Assembly: GCA_905479205.1 (NCBI GenBank)
Contig: CAJQLP010000228.1
Location: 1 to 36,553, forward strand
From: an uncultured Luminiphilus sp.
GTDB taxonomy: Bacteria > Pseudomonadota > Gammaproteobacteria > Pseudomonadales > Halieaceae
DNA: 36,553 bases
Reading direction: 5' to 3'
Shown: piece by piece, positions 7,253 through 14,685 of the stretch
Numbering within the stretch: the stretch's first letter is position 1
How the letters are laid out: each line of letters begins with the position of its first letter
The notes under the pieces: model-generated
Told to the model about the DNA's origin: nothing
Seen by the model: the letters and a program-made list of their open reading frames with translations, nothing else
Databases searched by the model: none
Translations under genes and position numbers: made by a program

Positions 7253-8611
7253 TTGAATCGAGTACCCGACAGAAATTTTGACGCGCTTGTAACACCCACT
7301 CGCATCCACCGGAGTCTTTACACTGATCCAGCGCTATTTGAGCTCGAAATGGAGCGTATCTGGGGTCAGTCCTGGATTTTTATAGGTCACGAATCCCAGG
7401 TACCCAACCCCGGGGATTTCTTCACGACCCACGTAAACCACAACATTCCCGTGGTCATGATTCGTGACAAAGACGGCAGCGTTAACGTTCTACACAATCG
7501 CTGTGGCCACAAAGGCGCCAAAGTTGTGGAGGCGCGCTCCGGCACCGTGCGCGGGGCGTTGCGCTGCGGCTATCACGGATGGAGCTACCGGTTTGACGGC
7601 TCTCTGCTGAAAATTCCCAACGAAAAAGGGTATGAAAACACCGGCTTCGACCCCCAGTCCGCCTGCTACAGCATGCAGCGACTCGCCCAGGTAGACAGTT
7701 ACCGGGGCTTTGTATTTGCAACCCTGTCCAGCGACGCTCCGACGCTACAAACGTGGATGGGCGGCGCGAGGGAATGCTTTGACAATCTCTGTGACCGAGC
7801 CCCCGAGGGCGAAGTGGAGGTTGCGGGGGGCGTTCTGCGCTATGAACACGAATGTAACTGGAAGTTCATTCTTGAAAACTTGAACGACACCATGCATCCC
7901 ATGGTCGTTCACGAATCGGTGGTCAAAGCAGCCGAGCAGTACATCGCCACACTGCCCGACGATGCGGTGAATGAGCGCAGAGAAGCCGAGATTATTCCAC
8001 CCTTTGGCGCGAGCTATGAAAAGTTTGAAGACTCGGGGATAACGGGCTTCGACTACGGGCACCATTACGACGGCGGTAAAACCAGCATTCATGCGGATTA
8101 CTCGGTTGATCCCGAGTATCATGCGGCGATGATCGCCTCCTATGGAGAAGAGCGAACCCGAGAGATTTATGCGTTTAACACGCACAACGTCTGCTTTTAC
8201 CCCTCTCTCACCATTAAATGCGCTGTCCAAAATATCCGCGTCATTCGCCCCATCAGCGTTGGTCGATTCATTGTCGAGACCTGGTCGTTCCGACTCAAAG
8301 GCGCCCCAGACAGTATGCTGCAGCGAACGCTACTGTACTCACGATTAATTAATTCTTCGATGGGTATGGTGGGCCCGGACGATCTCGAAGTTTATCGACG
8401 CACCCAGGAGGGCTTGGCATCACCGTCTAATGATTGGGTCGAATTCCACCGTCAATATGGCAAAGATCAGCAACTGCCTGATCGGGTGGTGGGCGGCGGC
8501 ACTTCAGACCTGGACATGCGCACCCAATACCGTGCCTGGAAAGCCTACATGGAGGGATCAATTTTCTCTGCTAAAAGATCCGAGCGAGCCTCTATGGGGG
8601 AAACACAATGA
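7253..8611 (+). CDS. Rieske aromatic ring-hydroxylating oxygenase, alpha subunit
   Basis: Catalytic subunit of 452 aa. The N-terminal Rieske [2Fe-2S] domain has C84-G-H86 and C105-x2-H108 ligands; the C-terminal catalytic domain has the mononuclear iron site in ENLNDTMHPMVVH (D212 bridge, H215, H220), with the third carboxylate probably in GPDDLE. I chose a TTG start at 7253 because GGAGGG at 7240-7245 lies 7 bases upstream and the resulting N-terminus (MNRVPDRNFDALV) fits the family; the frame is open farther back inside the SDR gene. With its beta subunit it should insert O2 into an aromatic or alicyclic ring using electrons from a ferredoxin and reductase. Neither electron carrier gene is adjacent. 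The CoA-pathway neighbours suggest an acid or CoA-linked substrate. Confidence 0.9.
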   Translation: MNRVPDRNFDALVTPTRIHRSLYTDPALFELEMERIWGQSWIFIGHESQVPNPGDFFTTHVNHNIPVVMIRDKDGSVNVLHNRCGHKGAKVVEARSGTVRGALRCGYHGWSYRFDGSLLKIPNEKGYENTGFDPQSACYSMQRLAQVDSYRGFVFATLSSDAPTLQTWMGGARECFDNLCDRAPEGEVEVAGGVLRYEHECNWKFILENLNDTMHPMVVHESVVKAAEQYIATLPDDAVNERREAEIIPPFGASYEKFEDSGITGFDYGHHYDGGKTSIHADYSVDPEYHAAMIASYGEERTREIYAFNTHNVCFYPSLTIKCAVQNIRVIRPISVGRFIVETWSFRLKGAPDSMLQRTLLYSRLINSSMGMVGPDDLEVYRRTQEGLASPSNDWVEFHRQYGKDQQLPDRVVGGGTSDLDMRTQYRAWKAYMEGSIFSAKRSERASMGETQ

Positions 8612-9117
8612 ATCAGCGACAGGCCGTTGAGGACTTTCTATACCACGAAGCCAGCTTGTTGGACCGTCCCGATTTGGATACATGGGTTTCATTATTTACC
8701 GAGGACGGTCGTTACTGGATGCCGGCAGCCGAGGATCAAGCCGATCCCATTAACCACATATCCCACGTTTATGACGATCGGGTCATGATGGAGATTCGTC
8801 GACGTAATTTTGTCCACCCGAGGGCCTCATCAAAAGATTGGCCGGTTCGGTGCTCCCACCTCATTGGCAACATCAGAATACACATTGACCCCAGTGCAGA
8901 CAGCTCTGCACCAGACAGCGGGTCAGCGACCGGCGATGTGCTCACGGTGACATCCAACCAACACGTCGTCGTTTGGTATCGCGATGAACAGCGGGTTTAC
9001 GCCTATCGAGGCACGCACCGACTGCTATGCGCGGGGAATCAATTCGCCATCAGAGAGAAGCGCGTCGACCTCATCAATCCCGACGCGCCACAACGATCCC
9101 TGATCATTTATTTGTGA
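8608..9117 (+). CDS. Ring-hydroxylating oxygenase beta subunit
   Basis: A 169-residue small subunit of the ring-hydroxylating dioxygenase beta family (SnoaL/NTF2-like fold). Typical features are the AVEDFLYHEASLLD start, DTWVSLFTEDGRYWMPA, the ISHVYDDRVMMEIR segment and the terminal AIREKRVDLINPDAPQRSL. It is structural and lacks catalytic iron ligands. The ATG overlaps the alpha stop (ATGA at 8608-8611), giving coupled synthesis for an alpha-beta hexamer. This is the last gene of the operon; the next 226 bp are noncoding. Confidence 0.9.
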   Translation: MNQRQAVEDFLYHEASLLDRPDLDTWVSLFTEDGRYWMPAAEDQADPINHISHVYDDRVMMEIRRRNFVHPRASSKDWPVRCSHLIGNIRIHIDPSADSSAPDSGSATGDVLTVTSNQHVVVWYRDEQRVYAYRGTHRLLCAGNQFAIREKRVDLINPDAPQRSLIIYL

Positions 9118-9279
9118 GCACGTTTGTTATCGACTCGAGACCCAACCCTCAGTGTGTATAAGCTTAAGGACGGCAGTCGCAGCCCTTGCTGGGCCTGAGC
9201 CTGAAGCTGATCATTAGCGCGCCCTCCCCTCTGGGGGTGTGCCAATAACATAGAGCCTTTGGCAGAGTCTCGCAGATCG

Positions 9280-9308
9280 GTTACCATAACGTTTTAAACC
9301 TAAAATAT
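9280..9308 (+). promoter_or_regulatory. Possible operator/promoter upstream of glutaryl-CoA dehydrogenase
   Basis: A small inverted repeat GTTA-CCA-TAAC (9280-9290) is followed at once by copy B of the 16-bp AT-rich repeat (9293-9308, TTTAAACCTAAAATAT), 35 bp before the gcdH start. Similar GTTA/TAAC elements occur at 10535-10553 and 11703-11714, around the MarR gene. Regulation by that MarR protein is conjecture. Confidence 0.3.
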
Positions 9309-9343
9309 CTGTGGCTGTTAAGAAACGCTGGAGGCAACGCCGC

Positions 9344-10528
9344 ATGGCCGCAAATACCCGCTGGAAAAAACTCGATTGGGAAGACCCCTTTGAACTCGAT
9401 GCACTGCTCACCGAGGAGCAACGCATGGTGCGCGACAGTGCGCGACAGTACGCCCAAAACGAGCTCGCGCCCCGTGTGAAGGAAGCCTTTCGAGAAGAAT
9501 CCACGGACCCAGGCATCTTCCGGGAAATGGGAGAAATGGGCCTATTGGGTCCCACCATCGAAGGCTATGGCTGTCCTGGCGTTGACTACATTTGCTATGG
9601 ACTCATTGCTCGGGAAGTGGAGCGGGTCGACTCGGGTTATCGCTCCATGTTGAGCGTGCAGTCGTCCCTTGTCATGTACCCTATCTACGCCTACGGCAAT
9701 GACGCTCAGCGCGAGAAGTACCTGCCCAAGCTGGCCACGGGGGAGTGGATTGGCTGCTTTGGTCTGACCGAGCCCGATCATGGTTCTGATCCGGGCAGCA
9801 TGGTCACTCGCGCCCGCAGCACCGAGGGCGGCTACCGCCTCACGGGCGCCAAGATGTGGATATCCAACAGCCCGTTTGCGGACGTCTTTGTTGTCTGGGC
9901 AAAAACCGACGATGACGTCATCCGGGGATTCATCCTGGAAAAGGGCATGGACGGCCTCAGCGCCCCCAAGATTGAAGGCAAGCTGGCATTGCGCGCTTCA
10001 ACCACGGGCGAAATCGTTATGGACAACGTTTTCGTCCCCGAGGAAAACCTGCTGCCCAATGTGCAGGGACTCAAGGGGCCTTTCGGCTGCCTAAACAACG
10101 CGCGCTATGGCATTGCCTGGGGGGCACTGGGAGCCGCTGAAACCTGCTGGCACACTGCTCGCCAGTACACCTTAGATCGAACACAGTTTGGGCGTCCGCT
10201 GGCATCGAATCAGCTGATTCAGTTGAAGTTAGCCGACATGCAAACTGAAATTGCACTGGGCTTGCAGGGTTGCTACCGAGCAGGGCAGCTATTGTCAGAC
10301 GGCGAAATATCCCCCGATCTCATCAGCCTGATCAAGCGCAATTCCTGTGGCAAAGCCCTTGATATCGCGCGCAAGGCAAGGGATATGCTAGGCGGAAATG
10401 GGATATCTGATGACTACCCCGTCATGCGACACATGATGAACTTAGAAGTTGTGAACACCTACGAGGGTACCCATGACATCCACGCCCTGATTCTGGGCCG
10501 CAGTCAGACAGACATACCTGCATTTTGA
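9344..10528 (+). CDS. gcdH: Glutaryl-CoA dehydrogenase (acyl-CoA dehydrogenase family)
   Basis: FAD-dependent dehydrogenase of 394 aa that oxidatively decarboxylates glutaryl-CoA to crotonyl-CoA, passing electrons to ETF. Diagnostic family stretches include [20 protein letters not shown] near the N-terminus, [46 protein letters not shown], and the C-terminal [16 protein letters not shown] whose E374 is the catalytic base. I chose ATG 9344 over GTG 9311 because GGAGG at 9330-9334 lies 9 bases upstream. The gene is separated from the Rieske operon by 226 bp and probably has its own promoter. It may drain a dicarboxylic product of the upstream pathway, or serve lysine/tryptophan catabolism independently. 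Confidence 0.93.
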   Translation: MAANTRWKKLDWEDPFELDALLTEEQRMVRDSARQYAQNELAPRVKEAFREESTDPGIFREMGEMGLLGPTIEGYGCPGVDYICYGLIAREVERVDSGYRSMLSVQSSLVMYPIYAYGNDAQREKYLPKLATGEWIGCFGLTEPDHGSDPGSMVTRARSTEGGYRLTGAKMWISNSPFADVFVVWAKTDDDVIRGFILEKGMDGLSAPKIEGKLALRASTTGEIVMDNVFVPEENLLPNVQGLKGPFGCLNNARYGIAWGALGAAETCWHTARQYTLDRTQFGRPLASNQLIQLKLADMQTEIALGLQGCYRAGQLLSDGEISPDLISLIKRNSCGKALDIARKARDMLGGNGISDDYPVMRHMMNLEVVNTYEGTHDIHALILGRSQTDIPAF

Positions 10529-10862
10529 AGCGACGCTAACCAGTTAGCCTAACGATTCAGCCCTCGCTGCGTTGCACCGGGGGCTCTCCACTCAAGGGGC
10601 CGGCGCCCCAATCGCGACCGGATGCACCGGTGAACCCGATCCACCCTGTATTCACAATGGCATGATCATCGCGCAGAAATTCCAGACACCATCGGTAAGG
10701 AAGTTTCCGCGTGCTCTACTCTGTGTGGGTAATGAGCGCCCAAGCTACCGGCATCGGCTGGCTGAAACCCTGAGACACTAGAGCGTGCAAAAAGGGCTAG
10801 ACCGCAGCGGCAGCTGCTTCATTGGCATAGGTTTCGCGGCCCAGTGATTCGAGATAGCAAAT
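10529..10862. other. Noncoding gap between convergent gcdH and marR genes
   Basis: This 334-bp gap has no convincing gene. It contains an inverted repeat GCTAAC-CA-GTTAGC (10535-10548) overlapping GTTA-GCC-TAAC (10543-10553), and a GC-rich hairpin GGGGC-CGGC-GCCCC (10596-10609). Neither has a T-tract, so I do not call an intrinsic terminator. The hairpins may still act in termination for the two convergent genes. Confidence 0.4.
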
Positions 10863-11390
10863 TCAAAGAGGATCCGCGGACTCGGCGGAAGGATCGTCAA
10901 GAGCATCCACCAACTCATGGAGCAGCTCATAAAGCTGGGTAAGATTTTTAGCACCAAACCGACTCTCAATGTAATCGTACCGTGACTCAGATTCCGGCGC
11001 GATCTGCGCAATCACGTTTAAACCTTTGTCGGTGATCGTAACCAGCGACCTGCGACTGTCACGCTCACAGGGTCGGCGACCAATAATCCCTCTGCCCTCA
11101 AGATTCTGCACGATTCGGCTAACGCTGGGTCTGAGCAGCGAGCACGCATCTGCCAACTCACTGACATCAAGCGCGTCAACTTCAGCAAGCGCACGCATCA
11201 CGCGCCATTGCTGAGTGGAGAGGTCGTGTGCGCGCAGGTGCGGTATAAAAGTTCTTAGCACCGCCTCATGGGCCTTAAGAAGACTCATGGGTAATGAGCG
11301 ATCGAAGCGACGTAAGTTAGTAAGGGGGTTAGTGCGCTGGCCGCTTTTGTTTTTAGCGTTACTTAATTTCGTTTTTGATGACGAAGTCAT
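10863..11390 (-). CDS. MarR family transcriptional regulator, HpaR-like
   Basis: A 175-residue winged-helix regulator. After a polar 30-residue N-terminal extension, the sequence RSLPMSLLKAHEAVLRTF then LSTQQWRVMRALAEVD and the recognition-helix region LLRPSVSRIVQNLEGRGII, followed by the wing (ERDSRRSLVTITDKG), match MarR proteins of the HpaR type. HpaR represses aromatic acid (homoprotocatechuate) catabolism and is released by the aromatic ligand. The ATG at 11388-11390 has AGGA about 8 bases upstream. It is divergent from the amidase gene at 11753; the 362-bp spacer holds an inverted repeat that is a plausible operator. The target could be the amidase unit, the Rieske/CoA operon, or both. 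Confidence 0.85.
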   Translation of the reverse strand: MTSSSKTKLSNAKNKSGQRTNPLTNLRRFDRSLPMSLLKAHEAVLRTFIPHLRAHDLSTQQWRVMRALAEVDALDVSELADACSLLRPSVSRIVQNLEGRGIIGRRPCERDSRRSLVTITDKGLNVIAQIAPESESRYDYIESRFGAKNLTQLYELLHELVDALDDPSAESADPL

Positions 11391-11752
11391 GGAGCTGATC
11401 CTAGTTTAAAAGCACAAGCGCAGTGAGGCGACGGATGACCCCTCATATTACACCCTTGGCCGTCGCGAGTAAGCCATCCCCGATACTACAGACGGGCTAG
11501 GCGACATGGGTCCAACCAGATCCGTGGCCAGCAATCGGCTTCGCTGACGGGTCTAACTGGCTCCACACCAATGAATCTTATCTTTGTGTTCCGGGGCCCC
11601 CTGTCATCAATAAAACATTAACTGACCAAAGGCGAGACTAGTACGAATCCTAGCCCTTTAACTGCGCTGTTAAAAAACTGTCCGTATATGTCAATTACAC
11701 CAGTTACCCTTAACGTAGGATAGATCGACAAAAATATAAGAGCTCCACTGAC
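11391..11752. other. Divergent regulatory region between marR and amidase
   Basis: This 362-bp spacer has no ORF worth calling. It carries a perfect 6-bp inverted repeat TTTAAC-N6-GTTAAA at 11657-11674 and GTTA-CCCT-TAAC at 11703-11714. A TATAAG at 11735-11740 could be a -10 element for the amidase gene, but no matching -35 is clear. Confidence 0.45.
11657..11674. promoter_or_regulatory. Inverted repeat, candidate MarR operator
   Basis: TTTAAC-TGCGCT-GTTAAA is a perfect dyad of 6-bp arms with a 6-bp spacer, 79 bp before the amidase start and 267 bp before marR. Its size fits a MarR dimer site. A related GTTA-CCCT-TAAC dyad lies 30 bp downstream. Binding is inferred only from symmetry and position. 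Confidence 0.42.
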
Positions 11753-13195
11753 ATGCAATCTCTATTAAGCGCCACCCCAAATGATAGGCCGTTACCTAGA
11801 GCCCTGGACTTATTGACAAGCCTCCAGGAAGGTAGCTTGAGCGCTGAGGCACTGCTCAATCAGACTTATCAAACCATTGAACGCTGGAACCCAGCGGTTA
11901 ATGCCATATGCACGCTACTTCCATTGGAGGCGGTACAGGGCCAAGCTCGCGAGATTGATCGTTTGCGCGCGCGGAGCCAACCTGTCCCACCACTGGCAGG
12001 GATTCCCATTGCGGTTAAAGATCTTGCGGCGACCGCAGGTATAAGAACCACCCTAGGGACTCCATTGATGAAGGATAACGTCCCAGCGACGGACTGCTTA
12101 TTGGTGGCAAGGCTGCGAGCGGCGGGCGCCATTATTATTGGTAAAACTAATACCCCAGAATTGGGCGCTGGATCTCATACCTTCAATCCCATTTTTGGGA
12201 CCACACGAAATCCCTATAACTTTGATCTCATTGCTGGAGGCAGTAGCGGTGGTGCCGCAGCGGCACTGGCGACGGGGATGCTCTGCTTGGCAGATGGCAG
12301 CGACATGGGGGGCTCACTCCGCAACCCTGCCGCCTATTGCAATGTAGTGGGAATGAGACCAACCATGGGGCGCATACCCACTTGGCCACAGGTATCAAGC
12401 CGCTTCGCGCGCATGGCCGTTGAAGGACCGATGGCGCGAACCGTGGAAGACTGCACGCTACTCCTCCGATTACTGTCGGGCCCCGATGCTCGTGACGCGC
12501 GTTCGCTACACGATAATCACGGCATCGACGAGCACCTTCTTGAAAGAGACACAAGAGGGGTTCGAATTGGCTGGTCAGCCGCCCCCGCGGGATTAGCTAT
12601 GGAGCCCGCATTGAGGTCACTGCTCGAACAGGTACCCGAAACCTTGGCGCGCTTGGGCAGCGAGGTGGAGGCCACGGCACTGACCGAACTTCTAGGCGCC
12701 ATGGATGTGTTCAAAACCTTGCGAGCCGCTGCCTACGCCATGCTCGCAGGTGACCTCTATCAGCGGGGACATCAGGAGATGAAGCCCACGCTCACAGAGA
12801 ACATCAAACTAGGGTTTGAACAAACCACTAGCGACATTTACACGGCAGAAAAAGCCCGTACCGCCATGACCGCTGCGCTCGCGGAGCTATTCGAACGCTA
12901 TGACTACTTGGTCATGCCCACCACTCAGGTAATGCCTTTCCCCGTTGAGTTGGAGTATCCCTCCGAAATTGACGGAGAGCCCATGCACAGCTACATAGAT
13001 TGGATGGCGGTATGTTGTATCCTTAGCCCGTTCGACGTGCCCTGCGCCTCGGTACCCGCTGGCTTCAGCACAGAAGGTATTCCCTTTGGCATTCAAATTG
13101 TAGGTCGACCTGGGGATGATCAAGGGGTGATGCAAATGGCCTACGCCTGGCAACAGCAGACCCAACATTGGCGCACGCCACCAACGCTGGGTTAA
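11753..13195 (+). CDS. Amidase signature (AS) family hydrolase
   Basis: A 480-residue cytosolic amidase with the Ser-cisSer-Lys triad visible: K89 in IPIAVKDLAAT, cis-Ser S165 in AGGSSGGAAA and nucleophile S188 in DGSDMGGSLRNPA. The last motif has M185 where most members carry Gly, a mild deviation. No signal peptide is present. It hydrolyses an amide (R-CO-NH2 or N-acyl) to acid and amine; substrate unknown. The gene is divergent from marR and is followed after 4 bp by a short-chain fatty acid transporter gene, so the unit looks like import of a small acid or amide plus hydrolysis. The start ATG has only a weak purine stretch (aagag) upstream. Confidence 0.88.
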   Translation: MQSLLSATPNDRPLPRALDLLTSLQEGSLSAEALLNQTYQTIERWNPAVNAICTLLPLEAVQGQAREIDRLRARSQPVPPLAGIPIAVKDLAATAGIRTTLGTPLMKDNVPATDCLLVARLRAAGAIIIGKTNTPELGAGSHTFNPIFGTTRNPYNFDLIAGGSSGGAAAALATGMLCLADGSDMGGSLRNPAAYCNVVGMRPTMGRIPTWPQVSSRFARMAVEGPMARTVEDCTLLLRLLSGPDARDARSLHDNHGIDEHLLERDTRGVRIGWSAAPAGLAMEPALRSLLEQVPETLARLGSEVEATALTELLGAMDVFKTLRAAAYAMLAGDLYQRGHQEMKPTLTENIKLGFEQTTSDIYTAEKARTAMTAALAELFERYDYLVMPTTQVMPFPVELEYPSEIDGEPMHSYIDWMAVCCILSPFDVPCASVPAGFSTEGIPFGIQIVGRPGDDQGVMQMAYAWQQQTQHWRTPPTLG

Positions 13196-13199
13196 TGTT

Positions 13200-14576
13200 A
13201 TGAGTAAAAGTCTAGGAACCAAACTTCAGAACATCATCGAACAACGCGTTCCTGACCCGCTGACCTTCGCTTTGATTCTCACTGTAGTGATGGCGGCACT
13301 TGCCCTGGCATTCACCGACACAAAACCCGACAACTTGCTCCTGCAATGGGGTGATTCTCTCAGTGCATTACTGAGCTTCACCATGCAGATGACGTTGATC
13401 ATTATCACGGCCTATGTATTGGCACACACTCAGGTTGTAGCAACACTGTTAGATCGGTTAGCTGGACTTGCACAAAGTGCCAACCAGGCCTATGCCCTAG
13501 TCATACTCACCAGCGCTACATTCTCTCTGCTCTCCTGGCCGCTGGGACCGATTGCCGCCGGATTAGTCGCAAGAAAAATAGCTCAGCAAGCTCCCGAGCG
13601 AGGAATCAACGTACATTTCCCACTTTTGGCAGCCGGCGGCTTCGGTGGTTTTGTCGTCTGGGAAATGGGCTATTCTTCATCAATCGCACTGGCAGTAGCT
13701 ACCGAGGGCAATCCTACTTATGAGCTAATGGGAAGATTAATTCCCATACAAGAGACCTTGCTGACGACGTGGAATCTCCTGTCTATTGCCACGACGCTGG
13801 CGACGGTCATTGCTACAACGCTGTGGATTAATCGACGCCTCAACCTAACGGCCACTGTGGTACCCGACGACATGCTGCAACCACTAACAACGATGAATGC
13901 AAAACCCGTCGATGGCAGTGTCGATCACGGTGGCAATTACAGTGGTGATCAAAATGCGAATGCGGTAGAGGGAAGTAGGCACTTGTCCTTGTTTGCCGGG
14001 GGACTTGTTCTTGCTTATGTCTGCTTTTGGTTTATTGAAAACGGCATTTCACTGCAGCTCAACATTGTTAACTGGACGTTCTTGGGGCTGGGATTGCTAC
14101 TGGTAAGATCGCTGCCGCACTACAGTGATTTGTTCTCTAAAGGCGCCCACGTGGCGGCGCCTACGCTGCTCCAATATCCGCTCTATGCGGGCATCATGGG
14201 TCTGGCTATGCAAAGCGGGCTCGCACAGCAATTCTCTGCTTACCTAGTGGAAACTACCAACCAGACCTTACTCCCCATCGTTGCTTTTCTGTCAGCAGGC
14301 CTCGTGAATATATTCATCCCTTCGGGAGGTGCTCAGTGGGCATTGCAAGGGCCTTCTTTTGTACAGGCCGCGCAGTCCCTAGACGTTGATATGGGGGTTA
14401 TCAGCATGTCAATTGCCTATGGCGACCAGTGGACAAACCTGATTCAACCCTTCACTGCCGTGCCGATTCTCGCGTTGACCGGCCTCCGGCTGCGGCATAT
14501 CTATGGCTTCTGCTTAGTATTATGCGCCACCACCTCTGTCCCATTATTACTAGGCCTCGCCATCGCTAACAGCTGA
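13200..14576 (+). CDS. AtoE-like short-chain fatty acid transporter
   Basis: A 458-residue inner-membrane protein with about 12 hydrophobic segments, matching the SCFA_trans family (AtoE, PF02667). Hallmarks are QRVPDPLTFALIL at the start, FTMQMTLIIITAYVLA, SWPLGPIAAGLVARKIA, the AAGGFGGFVVWEMGYSSS segment and, late in the protein, NIFIPSGGAQWALQGP then YGDQWTNLIQPFTAVP. AtoE takes up short-chain acids such as butyrate or acetoacetate. The length is normal for the family. It begins 4 bp after the amidase stop and is probably co-transcribed with it. The transported acid may be a product or relative of the amidase substrate (inference). Confidence 0.88.
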   Translation: MSKSLGTKLQNIIEQRVPDPLTFALILTVVMAALALAFTDTKPDNLLLQWGDSLSALLSFTMQMTLIIITAYVLAHTQVVATLLDRLAGLAQSANQAYALVILTSATFSLLSWPLGPIAAGLVARKIAQQAPERGINVHFPLLAAGGFGGFVVWEMGYSSSIALAVATEGNPTYELMGRLIPIQETLLTTWNLLSIATTLATVIATTLWINRRLNLTATVVPDDMLQPLTTMNAKPVDGSVDHGGNYSGDQNANAVEGSRHLSLFAGGLVLAYVCFWFIENGISLQLNIVNWTFLGLGLLLVRSLPHYSDLFSKGAHVAAPTLLQYPLYAGIMGLAMQSGLAQQFSAYLVETTNQTLLPIVAFLSAGLVNIFIPSGGAQWALQGPSFVQAAQSLDVDMGVISMSIAYGDQWTNLIQPFTAVPILALTGLRLRHIYGFCLVLCATTSVPLLLGLAIANS

Positions 14577-14685
14577 AAGTCCTTGGTCAAGCATAGACGT
14601 CATGGCAGTAAAGAATCGGCACGCTGCTAACTCACCGAAAAGGCCTTAAACCGGCAAGCCATGTGTTTATCAAAAGACTCGACAC

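Noticed and set aside
7745-8230. 161-codon minus-strand frame inside the Rieske alpha gene
   Set aside because: Overlaps catalytic iron-site coding sequence on the plus strand and shows no domain of its own.
9219-9240. Imperfect CCTCCCC-TCT-GGGGGTG hairpin after the Rieske beta gene
   Set aside because: Only a partly paired stem and no T-tract, so not reported as a terminator.
10797-10862. Possible C-terminal extension of the MarR protein beyond its TGA (ending ...YLESLGRETYANEAAAAAV)
   Set aside because: The same frame after the stop reads like protein for about 21 codons, but MarR/HpaR proteins normally end near the TGA and no readthrough signal is visible. Probably chance.
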